The position numbers were made by a program, and so were the translations under genes. Source: Elysia marginata (taxonomy: Eukaryota > Mollusca > Gastropoda > Plakobranchidae). Taken from it: 26,462 nucleotides of DNA. Below the pieces are notes generated by a model that was given only the letters and a program-made list of their open reading frames with translations, was not told the origin of the DNA and searched no databases. Positions within the stretch are counted from its first letter, which is position 1. Every line of letters begins with the position of its first letter. The stretch lies in contig BMAT01002294.1 of assembly GCA_019649035.1 (NCBI GenBank), positions 307,817-334,278 on the forward strand, in the 5' to 3' direction. Positions 10,136-19,058 of the stretch are shown here, in pieces.

Positions 10136-10255
10136 TTATTTCCTCTCTAAAGTGGCTATATCTTTGGCTACATCATCAAGTCCGAAATCGTTTACTTTGG
10201 TCTGCTCGAGATATTTGGTCTGCTCCTCCCCTGACTCAAGTTCTTGAAAGATGTA
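10136..10255 (-). CDS. possible last coding exon, charged coiled-coil-like C-terminus
   Basis: On the - strand 39 codons run from TAC 10255 to TAA 10138-10136. The residues are rich in E, K, D and Q (for example QELESGEEQTKYLEQTK, then DVAKDIATLERK), with a repeated EQTK element. This amphipathic, charged make-up is unlike the F/L/S-rich noise frames of this window. The codon just upstream is TAG, so the exon must begin at the acceptor CTTGTAG|TAC; the tract before it is only weakly pyrimidine. A poly(A) signal follows. A competing + strand frame overlaps it and reaches a CAG|GTAAAC donor near 10269. No family is recognised. Confidence 0.35.
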   Translation of the reverse strand, partial: YIFQELESGEEQTKYLEQTKVNDFGLDDVAKDIATLERK

Positions 10256-10337
10256 CTACAAGTCTACAGGTAAACCGTCCAACATTTTGCATTTCATCGC
10301 CTTGTGTGATGGTTAGTTGATAAAATAGATTTGATAA

Positions 10338-10672
10338 ATTAAAATAATCGGTCCGCTACCACGTTGGTCTCACGCCTTCTCTAACATAAGTGTACATCTC
10401 TTTAACGCAATAGACGTATACAAAGATGGAGGTGTAGAACATCAGATGCCGAGTCCCCTACATCATTCAGCCGGCGTTGGTTTCGCTTGGCGTGTCTCAA
10501 TCTGCATCAACGTGACTTGGATGTCAGGGTTTGGGACAAACGCTTTGCCACGTAATCTGCCAGTACTTCCTGACGCACAAAATGCATCTTTGAATAAAAA
10601 ATAAGATGTACTGTTTACGAGGTGTGGAGGGGGGATCCTTTTTACTTTAATAAGTTTTGAAAACGTTGCTTT
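10338..10672. other. GC-richer island open on both strands, possible exon or old transposon
   Basis: On + an 88-codon frame spans 10338-10604. On - a 69-codon frame spans 10672-10463. A third minus frame starts at ATG (MHFVRQEVLADYV) near 10589 and has a TGA after 26 codons before staying open again. All look protein-like, so the coding strand cannot be chosen. On the minus strand a T-rich tract ending TTCAAAG precedes that ATG as an acceptor-like site. The next minus-strand candidate exon lies about 200 bases further on. No reverse transcriptase or transposase motif is recognised. Confidence 0.25.
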
Positions 10673-10910
10673 TTATTGTAGGACGTATTTTTACAAATGA
10701 TTGTTATTGTAGGTTAAAAATAATTTACAGGCGTGTTTCTTTTTCAGATAACAATTTCAGGTGGTTTGGCAATATTTTTCATAATCTCTTTTTCTAACTG
10801 CAAAGAGAGGAACCTTAGATTTTTCGTCAAAATTTTTAGAATGCTATTTCGCATACACATATAATATTTTTTCTATCATAATCTGAGGGTCTCTTTAATT
10901 CTGAAAAGTC

Positions 10911-11115
10911 GGAGTGTCAATCTCTGTATCATTATCAAACCCCGGCTTTCTCTGCCTCTTGGTCCTTGTTTTTGTCGTGTTCCCCTCTTTCTCTATTTGT
11001 ACATTACTATGCCCTCCTCAAATTGTTATTTTTCGGCTAGGCTTTTTTTTGGCCTTATTTGCCTCTTTCGCCTTCTTCCTCTTCCCGTACTTTTCTTGTA
11101 AACACTTTTGACACC
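10911..11115 (+). repeat. polypyrimidine-rich block
   Basis: The + strand is C/T-rich with T runs. It encodes an F/L/S-rich frame on + (10914-11111). It also supplies the lysine-rich tail (GKRKKAKEANKAKKK) of a - strand frame at 11018-11272. Both frames are best explained by composition. Confidence 0.55.
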
Positions 11116-11154
11116 CTTTCAACCTAGAATATCTAGTATTTTCTTTTTTCCCAG

Positions 11155-11448
11155 AAGCCCCAAGTTGAACTCCTGCCATACTGATTTGAAGGCGAGAAGA
11201 AAAGATACCCATAAAGACAAATGATAGGACCGGAGCTGTGTTTAGCATCTCTTCATTTCCATATTTAAGCACTAGCTTCTTCCGAGTCTCTCAGAGATCA
11301 GTGCAGCAATCTACCATCTGGGACTTTTATTTAGGCTCTCAGACTCGGGTTTTTAGGCTTTTCAGCTTTCAGCAGCTACTGCATCGACTTGCAGATGATC
11401 GGGCATTAAGTTTCCAGTCCTCCTTTCTCTAAGTCTCGGACACTACAG
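11155..11448 (+). other. possible exon bounded by strong splice-like sites
   Basis: A near-ideal acceptor (TTTTCTTTTTTCCCAG) ends at 11154, and a strong donor CTACAG|GTAAAA follows at 11449-11450, enclosing 294 bases. All three + frames contain stops. An 83-codon frame, including the part at 11238-11432, lies inside but closes at a TAA before the donor. If the exon is real it is therefore untranslated, non-coding RNA, or terminal for a coding frame. The sequence is GC-richer than its surroundings. Confidence 0.3.
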
Positions 11449-12015
11449 GTAAAAACACAGGAAGATAGAAGCGAAGAGCTTCCTTTTATTTCTCTCACGA
11501 TATCCCATGAATGTTAATGACTGTGTGTCACCACTGTTGTATGCAGTCACTATTTTTAAATCAGTTTTATTGCTTCCTCTTGTTTGACTTGATGGTTTGA
11601 ACACGATTTCCTGATTTGTGGAATGAAGAATCTCTAATCTACTCAGGTTTAATGTTTCTCAAGCGTCAGGTGTAGGATGGTTCGCAGTTTTTACACCTCA
11701 TTAAATGTAAGACAAGCAAATCCTCGGGAAAGATCTAGGCCATCATGTGTTTTCAAGTAGTTCTTCATTTGCTTATGGAGGTATCAGTGAACGTTATTGA
11801 AAACAATTAAAAAGGGCCATTTTTTCCATTAACTGGTCTTAATTTAAGAAAGTTGAATAAATATCAAAATAAATCGGGGTCGTTCATTATCAAATACATT
11901 TCTTCCCTTTCAATGGGCAAGGCAACTCGAATAATTTCTTTTTTCATCGACTTTATCTAAGAAGTTTATTTAAAAGATAGACACAATTATTTAGATTACT
12001 ATGTTGAAAATATGA
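11449..12015. other. AT-rich stretch without a supported gene
   Basis: A 30-codon frame on - around 11688-11790, with an internal ATG (MKNYLKTHDGLDLS), looks protein-like but is short. No splice pair or repeat supports it. Confidence 0.4.
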
Positions 12016-12303
12016 ATGGGGGTTTTAGAGGAAAGAATAATCACGTTTCAGGTAGCGATGCTAGTAAAGGTTTTACATTTAATGAGATCTCGACCTGAAT
12101 TAAAATATGTTCTTTTTATGATTAAACTTAATTGTTTGCTTACTACATTGTGTTCTCAGTTTAAAAAATTTTTTTTTAAATTTCTACCATTTATTTTTCT
12201 CCGCTCATATCTCGTTTTATATGGATTTTTTGTTCTTTCTAATTTTTTTTATATAGGCCGGCTAGATCAGAAGTCATCATCGCTTAGCTTTAATGCCAAA
12301 TGA
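12016..12303 (+). CDS. 95-residue ATG frame, hydrophobic, unknown
   Basis: This is one of the longest frames here that begins with a true ATG. The product starts MGVLEERIITFQVAM, then has a T-run-encoded KKFFFKFLPFIFL stretch and a second hydrophobic segment near its C-terminus, like a small membrane protein. The hydrophobic parts coincide with poly-T runs, so chance is a good explanation. About one ATG frame of this length is expected by chance in the window. No family is recognised. Confidence 0.15.
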   Translation: MGVLEERIITFQVAMLVKVLHLMRSRPELKYVLFMIKLNCLLTTLCSQFKKFFFKFLPFIFLRSYLVLYGFFVLSNFFYIGRLDQKSSSLSFNAK

Positions 12304-12317
12304 TCTTCTTGGGCCCC
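12267..12317 (-). CDS. possible short last exon with acidic C-terminus
   Basis: On the - strand a good acceptor (TTGCCTTGCTGTCTACAG) ends at 12318. It is followed by 17 codons ending in TGA at 12269-12267. The reading GAQEDHLALKLSDDDF is acidic, with ordinary codon use. AATAAA on - lies at 12195-12190, about 70 bases past the stop. The acceptor and signal fit a terminal exon, but it overlaps the + strand frame 12016-12303, so at most one is likely real. Confidence 0.22.
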   Translation of the reverse strand, partial: GAQEDHLALKLSDDDF

Positions 12318-12889
12318 CTGTAGACAGCAAGGCAACAAAAGTTGGTGCAAGCCCTATTTTTATTAAATGTCAAAGATATTTAAAAGACCACAAAATGAGG
12401 GAAGACCAGCATCCGTAATCCTCTTTTTTCTCTTTTTTAATATTGGAGTGTTTCAACTTTTTGTCCACAAAACCCACTGCACCTGATAAAGGAATATTTA
12501 GAGCAAGAATAAAAGGATTCTTTTTATTGTCTTTGATATTGTGCGATTATGTTTGAGAATGTCTCCAATCCGAAAGCCTTAAGAAAAAAATGGCTTGGTA
12601 TAAAAAGAGGTTTGATTTTATCATGTTTATTGAGGCGATGGCTAGCGAAGCCATTCATTGATATCATTCATTAATATCACAAATTATGCTTTACCAAACT
12701 AATGATTAAAACCCCTACGGAAATCTCTGCCCTTATTTCGCAATCCTCGTGCTTTTCGTTGGGGTCAAACTTGACCTTTGCAAAAACATTCTGATGTTTG
12801 AAATTAATACAGAATAAAAAAAAATACTCCTACATAACTTAGATTACTCGAATGTGCCTGACAATGAAATTTCTTGAGATCCTCACGCT
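12318..12889. other. AT-rich stretch without a supported gene
   Basis: It contains a 13-bp imperfect tandem pair (CATTCATTGATAT, CATTCATTAATAT) at 12652-12677. No coding, RNA or transposon signal is convincing. Confidence 0.45.
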
Positions 12890-13084
12890 ATGAGACCCAG
12901 CACTTTTCTAGGCTTTCATCCTCAAGATCTCTCGAAGAACGGCTGTTACTATTACTCTGATCACAGCGTTCTCAAGCCATTTTTGTTTATTTCCTTCCAC
13001 ATTAGTCCGCTAAAAAGCAGTGACAAACGGATACTTATCGGGATTAAAGCAAGTACCAAATTCACTTGCCACAGCTTAGAATGA
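12890..13084 (+). CDS. 64-residue ATG frame, unknown
   Basis: A true ATG opens 64 codons, beginning MRPSTFLGFHPQDLSKNG. About 46% of codons end in G or C, above the window background. The middle is aromatic and serine-rich (CYYYSDHSV) and the end is basic. An in-frame TGA lies closely upstream, so the start is not truncated. There are no visible domain, signal peptide or splice sites. It could be a small gene, but the length is within chance range. Confidence 0.18.
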   Translation: MRPSTFLGFHPQDLSKNGCYYYSDHSVLKPFLFISFHISPLKSSDKRILIGIKASTKFTCHSLE

Positions 13085-13584
13085 GCTTCTACTCGCCAGT
13101 AACCATAAACTCAAGCATTTGGAGATGCACTTGGAAAGTTTTAAGTGTTATGGGTCTCGTTTCTGAAATCAGGACTACCTTTACATTAAGGCTGTCGTAT
13201 CTACACTGCAAATTAATAATTCTTGTTTTGCTTTAACTTTAATCTTCAAACCACAAAACATTGGGAATTATCTTCTTAAAATTATGTGTTTTTAACATTA
13301 GATTTCTTTGTAGTCCTATCGAACAAAATGCATCACTTTTTAAATACTTTTAATCTTCCAAGTCTCTTGTGCTTGCAAGTCAATCAAACATGGCTGCGAG
13401 GAAGAAGAGGCGGAACTACTGTATTTTAAAGGCGACTTTTACTTTGAAACATGTTCAAAACTAGTACACGTTCTCTATCATGACTTTGTTTTCCATTTAA
13501 TAAAGTTTTAAAATGTTCCTATGAAAATCGATATAGACACGCCATTCATGTGTGTACATTAAAAAAGCATGCATATCTGAACTT
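13085..13584. other. AT-rich stretch without a supported gene
   Basis: At 13390-13464 an ATG in good initiation context (CAAACATGG) starts a 24-residue basic reading, MAARKKRRNY and onward, which soon meets a stop. It could be the beginning of a first exon with a weak donor near 13420, but nothing further supports this. Confidence 0.3.
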
Positions 13585-14105
13585 AATTGTTCTTCTCCTC
13601 GCTTTCTAGACATGATTTTTTTCCTCCCTCTCGCATATCATATTTAAATATTAGCCCCTTCTCTATTTTCCCAATTTTTAAAAACTTCCACTCGAAGAAT
13701 CTTTTCTCATCAGCACCTTTTTTAATCCATTGCTTTCGCATTGCCCTTTGTTTTTTCTTTTCGTTTGCATACGTTTTTTTTATCTTTTACTTTCATCATT
13801 TTCCTCAAACTTTCTTCCTCTACATCTCTTGCACTCAGTCTGTGTCTCGTTGTTTGGGACGGTCAGTAAGACTGACTGCCTCGCATTCATTTCTCTAACC
13901 TTTTTCTCTATTTTTACATCCCGCTCTCCTTTTCCTTTCTCTCTTAGCTCTTTAGAACACTACATTTCTCTCTCAAGCTTTTTCTGCCTTCGAAAATTTC
14001 TGATTCTGTTTTTATATACACCACTCATTCGACTAGAAAAAAAGGTCTTAGCCTCATCCAACTTTCAAAAGTTCAACATCACAAACACTAAACTGCTAAC
14101 ACTTT
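13585..14105 (+). repeat. polypyrimidine-rich block
   Basis: About 500 bases of C/T-dominated + strand (CTCTCTTAG, TTTTTC runs, CATCTCTTGC). Two long overlapping frames, 13587-13898 and 13730-14107, consist mainly of F, S, L and C. They exist in different phases at once, which argues for composition rather than coding. Confidence 0.6.
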
Positions 14106-14345
14106 AGAAACTCGGCTGATGTTCTGGGTCTAATCAAACCAGGGCTGGGTGTTTTGGGTTGTTCACGTCTCAGCTGTGTTTAACTGCCTAGCACTGGACT
14201 CTCTCTAACACTAATCCCTGGTGGAGGTAATCCACTCTGACTGACCAAACTGTGATATCTCACAACCTGCAAGTCCACTTAGTGCGGCGGCTAATGATAT
14301 CATGAGCTCACTGCCTCCGTCTACTCATCTCTTCATCGGCAGAAT
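14106..14345. promoter_or_regulatory. GC-richer island with paired TAATCC sites, possible enhancer
   Basis: The island holds CTAATCCCTGGT at 14211-14222 and a second TAATCC at 14228-14233. It also has an E-box CAGCTG near 14172 and two GATATC words. TAATCC is the core bound by K50 homeodomains such as Otx, Pitx and Goosecoid (established). The same 10-mer TAATCCCTGG recurs at two other places in the window. A minus-strand frame of about 37 codons is also open here, so decayed coding sequence is an alternative. Confidence 0.25.
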
Positions 14346-14681
14346 GTCGTTTTGTCTTCCACATACTTTGAACTAAAAGGCTTCTAATACATCTGCATTT
14401 AAAACACACTAGACTAGATCCAAAAGAATTATTTTTTTAATAAGAAACCTCTTCTTCTGCCTAATTCTATTTCAGTTTGTTTTCTCTTTTAGCGCACTTC
14501 GAAACTATCAGGATCTATCAATCTGTCTCCGACAACATGCATGGGTTATCAGCTTGCTCACATCAAACATTTCACAAATATTCATGTCTTAATACAATAT
14601 TTATAAGTATGTACATGGTATAATTTTGTTCATATTCTGTGATATGAATTTGTTCTACAGCTAGCTCAGCTAGACCCACTT
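14346..14681. other. AT-rich stretch without a supported gene
   Basis: Nothing beyond short A/T runs is visible. Confidence 0.45.
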
Positions 14682-15040
14682 TCAGGGCGACACTGAAGCC
14701 ATTGTGAAATAAATGTTAAGAACATGAAGTGCTTGGAAAAGGTAGAATGATGGAGGCAGATGAAAACTGCCTGAATTGATACGAAATTTTAGACGCGACC
14801 CTTCTCTGAACCTACAAATCTTGTCATCATTAGAATGTCCCCTCGCGATTAGTGGGTGTCTCTGATTGCCACCCAAGAGAGGTGAGACGGGATCAACCTA
14901 ATGGTTTCTTAACTCATTCAAGATACGGCGTGTTTTTGCTGTTTTGTAGCTTCTCTGTGGCGGTTACAGCGTTGTCATCGCTGTTATCTTTTGATTCCCT
15001 GCGCTTCAAGTATCAGCAGATTAGTTCAGTCCAACAATAA
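14682..15040. other. two opposite-strand open frames overlapping by about 40 bases
   Basis: A minus frame (14876-14682, 64 codons, ending YFTMASVSP) and a plus frame (14834-15040, 68 codons, with VFLLFCSFSVAVTALSSLL resembling a membrane segment) overlap head to head. Neither starts with ATG. A donor-like GAGAG|GTGAGA lies near 14880. Both have ordinary amino-acid mixes, but no family is recognised and both may be accidental. Confidence 0.15.
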
Positions 15041-15361
15041 CATCTTAGAAAGGCTCCCTTAATGTTCTAAGCGCTTGGTTATATAGAAAATGTAATTATT
15101 TATTTTATTGCTTTACTTTGATTCTCAAGGCACCATTCAATGCGCAAACAATTCTTGCAAAAGAATTAGAGAAGCAAATGTGTTTATGCTAGATTTCAGT
15201 TAAAATAAAAAATAACAAGTTCGCCTAATTTACTCAAATGCCATTTCAATTGGTTTCTTGTTTAAACTTTTTTCGAACTCGCATATGATAAAATCTACCG
15301 AAAAAGAAATTCAAGTTAAAAACTGAGTGATTAACTTCCTTTTCATAAACTGTTGAATAGA
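15041..15361. other. AT-rich stretch without a gene
   Basis: No gene, repeat or splice pair is supported. Confidence 0.45.
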
Positions 15362-15459
15362 TTATAACTTGTCCATGGAGTTTTAAAGTTTATGAAGGCC
15401 GTTAAGGCCTCAATAAAGATTGATTATTTAATATTTAAGAATCGTCAATCTTGTTATAA
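15362..15459 (+). ncRNA. possible three-way-junction RNA fold, speculative
   Basis: TTATAAC (15362-15368) can pair with GTTATAA (15453-15459). Inside this are AGGCC-GTTAA-GGCCT (15396-15410) and AAGATTGA/TCAATCTT (15416-15423 with 15445-15452). The last helix abuts the outer helix with no gap. Together they form a closed 98-base, three-way arrangement. An AATAAA word occurs at about 15412. Each stem alone is short enough to arise by chance, and no RNA family is recognised. Confidence 0.12.
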
Positions 15460-16180
15460 ATCCCGGGCCGTGTGCCCTTTATACACATCCTACAGAGCAA
15501 TGATTAAAATTTAATACATGTGATTATCACCTTCTTTTCGATTAGCCTATTCTTGGTATAAAGAAATCGCTTGCCCTACAAACGCTAAATTCCTGTACAT
15601 TAATTAATATACATGATTATAGTTTTGTACACTATCTATACAGAGCAAAGCACTACACAAAACTTTTTTCCAACACGACTTAGAATATGTAATCGTAACA
15701 CGACGATCAATAATGCAAGATCTAATTTATTACTGCCAACGCAAACTAATCGAATTTCTAGACATCTCCATTGAAGCTGGTCACGCTAATTCATTCCACT
15801 TTTTCCTGTGCTAACAAGAGCACTTGTAACTGTATTGGTATGTCATGGCGAAGCCCTTATAACGATACGTTGAATAAAGGTTTCACAGCGAAGACTGGAA
15901 CATGCAATAAACCAAGGACATGGTTTAATCTTTTCCCAAAAGTTAACAATAATGGCTTTTTTTTTAAAGCTTTGGATTACAATCAATAAAATCTTAAAAT
16001 TGTATAATACAGCTAATTACCGTCACTTAAGCTCTCTGTGGTTTCCTATCTGTTGACAGTTACAACCAATATCGGTTTCATTATCTTAAATATTTAGTAA
16101 ATTATAGGCAAGTGTGCGATACGGATGGCGTAGATGTACTAATACAAAAGAAAAAAATATTGGATGAGGGAGGCGGTTGG
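15460..16180. other. AT-rich stretch without a supported gene
   Basis: A 72-codon frame on + at 15771-15989 opens just after a TAG with a TTG, not ATG. It has a cluster of cysteines (CANKSTCNCIGMSW and TGTC) but no signal peptide. It is noted as a weak possibility only. Confidence 0.4.
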
Positions 16181-16181
16181 C

Positions 16182-16191
16182 GGGGGGGGGG
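16182..16191. repeat. homopolymer run of ten G beside the gap
   Basis: Ten consecutive G directly precede the run of N. Poly-G is rare in this AT-rich window and is a usual cause of sequencing drop-out, so the true length is uncertain. Confidence 0.9.
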
Positions 16192-16210
16192 NNNNNNNNN
16201 NNNNNNNNNN
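16192..16210. other. assembly gap of 19 N
   Basis: Nineteen unresolved bases lie between the poly-G run and the 46-bp tandem repeat. The missing sequence may be longer than 19 bases and may include more repeat copies. Confidence 1.
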
Positions 16211-16212
16211 CT

Positions 16213-16360
16213 AGTACTGTGATGACAAAATTTTTAGTAGTAACGATAGTCAGAACATGTTGTATTTTATGGTTGAAGTTTTTACATAATGATAGTCAGA
16301 AAATGTTGCATTCTGTGGTGGAAGTTTTCAGGTAACGATAGTCAGAAAATGTTGCAAAAT
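16213..16360. repeat. minisatellite, 46-bp period, about three copies
   Basis: The anchor GATAGTCAGA occurs at 16245, 16291 and 16337, exactly 46 bases apart. Between anchors the units share GTTGAAGTTTT- or GTGGAAGTTTT-like sequence and ATGTTG. The segment just before the first anchor is a decayed further copy. Units two and three are most alike (AGTCAGAAAATGTTGCA). The array begins immediately after the gap. Confidence 0.9.
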
Positions 16361-16482
16361 CTTGCAAAAGCAGCTTAAAATCACCAGGGCAAATACTTTC
16401 TAAAGCCACGAGACTGAGATAAACATGAAGCCCGTTTCGATAGCAGGGTGTGGCATCCAAAATTTACTGCAAAAAGATCTGA

Positions 16483-16888
16483 GGGAGAGAAAGCGTTGAA
16501 ATCTGTGTGGTAAGACCAGGTTATCGGTCCATTGTAGCTCTCAGATTAGTGTTTGGGCTGTTGTGTTCTTGCCGAGCTCTCCCTAGAGATGGTCAAGAGT
16601 CGCCAGCCGAGGAGCGGTCGGACATCTCGGACCCTCCCTTCTTAAGAGGCCTAGAGGAAAATAGCCTAAGGGGATATTGAAGAATTTAGAACTGATACTC
16701 TTCAATTGGATGTCTCGGAACAGTTTGATAACACTGTGTACAATGGGGGGAAAGGAGAAAGGATAAGGTTTGATTTATCGTCAACCTCTTTGGACACCAT
16801 TGTTAAGTGGGCGTTACCTGATTCATTCAATCTCCATATCCATAGCCAAGCAGAAATGACATGTAATACTCCGTGTCAGAAAAAATAG
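16483..16888 (+). pseudogene. coding-like relic split by a one-base shift in a G run
   Basis: A 65-codon frame spans 16483-16680. A second frame, one phase later, spans 16670-16888 (72 codons). They meet at GGGG 16670-16673, and a three-G version would make them continuous. The first part contains a hydrophobic stretch (ALRLVFGLLCSC) followed by an acidic and proline-bearing part (QESPAEERSDISDPPFLRG). The second holds DVSEQFDN, RFDLSSTSLDTIVKWALP and a CNTPC near the end. Such content is more gene-like than most frames here. It could be a pseudogene, an old transposon fragment, a base-call error in a real exon, or two separate accidents. No ATG starts it and no family is recognised. Confidence 0.3.
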
Positions 16889-18160
16889 AGATTTTTTCAT
16901 ATTTTAAATTAGTTTTTAAGAAGGGCTTTAAGGTTTTATTTCCGACCCCGTGAGAAACCTGCACATTTGTTTCATTGTGAGCCATCACACTTTAAATGAT
17001 TGTATATAACCTAATGTATGTCGTTATGGCATTGTTAAAATGCAATTACTGTACATTAAAAATGAAATCTGCGTGTTTGGGGCGTATGGTTTAAAGCTAG
17101 TACAATGTTATACTTATCTTTCTATTCTCGCCTCGCCAGCATGAAAATTGCTTTAAACAAATAAAAGAGCTGGATAATAACGCTGTGGCACAGTTACGTG
17201 AATTAAAAAAATTATTACCAACAGGCTTAACCAACCAATGAAAACAAACACAAAATAAATGGATACAAATTTGAAACAAAAAGCACATAATGTTTTTTTA
17301 ACCAACAAGACTAGTCACAGTAATCATTTGCATTAATTTTAGTTTAAATTAATGGCGCAAACTGTTTAAAGCTTAAAATATCAAATATTGTAAGATTATC
17401 ACTCCATCTAATGTATTCGAGTAGATAATATCTCGAAACTTTCACATTGGTTTGGAAAAAAAAAACACTTTTGTGTTAGTCGGTCATAATCATTTAAATG
17501 AAAATTCACCAAAATCAAAACAGTGTTGCTCGTTCAAACAATCTAAGTGATCTTTTGATTTTAGTATTCCGCTCATGTGTAGAAAAGATGGGTAATGGTC
17601 AGCGCGACTTTTTGTGGGGGCCAATCATCAAAGTGTAAACAAGTTTTTTTGAAACTGGGAAATGGAACTATCGTATTATGTATTTTAAAGTGAGTTAGAA
17701 CAAGTCCAAACTGGAAAACATTTAATGTGTTACGGGTCAGCCCTCAACACACTGAGTATATTTAATCTTGAAATTGTTTCAACTAATTTCAAAACACTAA
17801 CACGATAGGCCAATTTATAATTTTACAAAAGTTTATTTACAATTTGATTGTTTGGCCATTGACCTTTGACAAACTAAAATAGTTTTACATGACTAGCTTT
17901 GAGGCTTGATTATTGATACAATCATTAAGGGGTAATAATAGCATAATTATAGGTTGTGATATCGACAACAACACGGATGTTACGAGTTGTACAAAACTCT
18001 CATGTTGCTAGAAACAACACTGGCGTAATCTGTTTGAACTATTACAAGCGTTTACAGTAATTACAAAAAAGTCATTTGCCAAGGTTTTTAAAGCCTGAAT
18101 GAACAACATGTGGAACACAGGGAAGTGAAGGATACCCAATCCATCACTCCGACTTCAGGC
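16889..18160. other. AT-rich stretch of about 1.3 kb without a gene
   Basis: No frame, RNA gene or repeat of note is seen. GGCCAA near 17810 and TTGGCC near 17853 form a short inverted pair only. Confidence 0.5.
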
Positions 18161-18179
18161 TAGACTTTTCTCACTCACA

Positions 18180-18181
<2 letters not shown>

Positions 18182-18232
<51 letters not shown>
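18182..18232 (+). repeat. CT microsatellite, 21 pure units
   Basis: (CT)21 runs uninterrupted from 18182 to 18223, followed by TTCTCTCTC. It opens a longer pyrimidine-biased stretch extending to about 18880. Confidence 0.97.
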
Positions 18233-18264
18233 GCATTTCCTAGTTTCCTCTTGGTAATCCTCCC

Positions 18265-18560
18265 TTAATGTTTCATACGCTTTTCGGCTTTATCTGGAAA
18301 CTTTATCTTCTCGCTTGCTTTCAACCTCATAGTTGTACTCGACGTGATCTCTATTACTACCCGTAAAATCACCGTTTACGCCAGCCCGCCGGTTGGTGTC
18401 TCTATTCCGAGCGGAGCCTCGTGATGACAGATACGTTGTTCTGAGGGTAACTGTATCCTCCAGGGCAGTCCATAATTTCTGTCATCATCACTCTTTGCTT
18501 GAGACCCCCTGTCTGTACCTCTCACTGAATATTGCTGTGGTTGTGAAGCCACCAGTTATC
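18265..18560. other. GC-richer island open on both strands, possible exon
   Basis: On - a 59-codon frame runs 18555-18376 (SDDDRNYGLPWRIQLPSEQ in its middle). It continues open after a single TAA for another 36 or so codons. A donor-like GC|GTAAAC overlaps that TAA, so splicing could remove it. On + a 51-codon frame runs 18269-18424 (hydrophobic LAFNLIVVLDVI, then SPPVGVSIPSG). Both have near-normal protein composition, so strand and reality are undecided. TGATGACAG and CTGTCATCA at 18422 and 18479 can pair, but a 9-base stem is expected by chance. Confidence 0.22.
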
Positions 18561-18880
18561 TGAATTAATAATAATGTTGTGTTGTTTTGAAGTGTATTCT
18601 TTAAGCCTTTTATAAATTTTTTGTTTGATTTAATAAGTTTTGATGAATAGCTTTCCTTTTGCAATTTTCTTTTTTTTTTAACAAATATGCCTCTCATTAC
18701 TGCCTTTCTTTCCATACCACTGGACTGACACATTTTCTCTTTCTATTTCTTATTTAACCCCGCTTTTCGACTCTATGTAACTACTTGATCTCTCTTCCTC
18801 TTTCGTTCACCTGGCCCTTCCCATCCCTATCCCTTCCTTTCCCTCTTTATCACTCTCGGCGTGTTTAGTTGAGTTTGTAC
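18561..18880 (+). repeat. pyrimidine-rich tail of the CT block
   Basis: T- and C-rich sequence with CCTTTCCCTC and CTCTTCCTC words continues the strand asymmetry begun at 18182. No gene is supported. A lysine-rich - frame at 18488-18733 mirrors this composition. Confidence 0.5.
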
Positions 18881-19058
18881 TTTAATATTATATTTTTGTT
18901 TATCCATTTTAAAGCCACTTCGCTTGTTTTAAGCCAAAGGTAATGAGAGCTTTCTTTCTTGTGTTTATTTATCTCAAATCTGTATGTGTAAAACTATAGT
19001 TACGTGGTAAAAAAAGCAGTACAAAACATACCTGATTTTATATGATTTTTATTTTCAG

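Noticed and set aside
10463-10604. Selenocysteine reading of the in-frame TGA
   Set aside because: No selenoprotein family or SECIS-like element is recognised. A chance stop or decayed frame is simpler.
13587-14107. Long overlapping frames of 103 and 125 codons
   Set aside because: They lie in a C/T-rich block in two phases at once, with the same biased residues and no start or splice support.
18420-18530. C/D snoRNA-like boxes (GTGATGA and CTGA) and a 9-base stem
   Set aside because: There is no terminal stem next to the boxes and internal box spacing is poor. Nine-base stems with such loops are expected several times by chance in the window.
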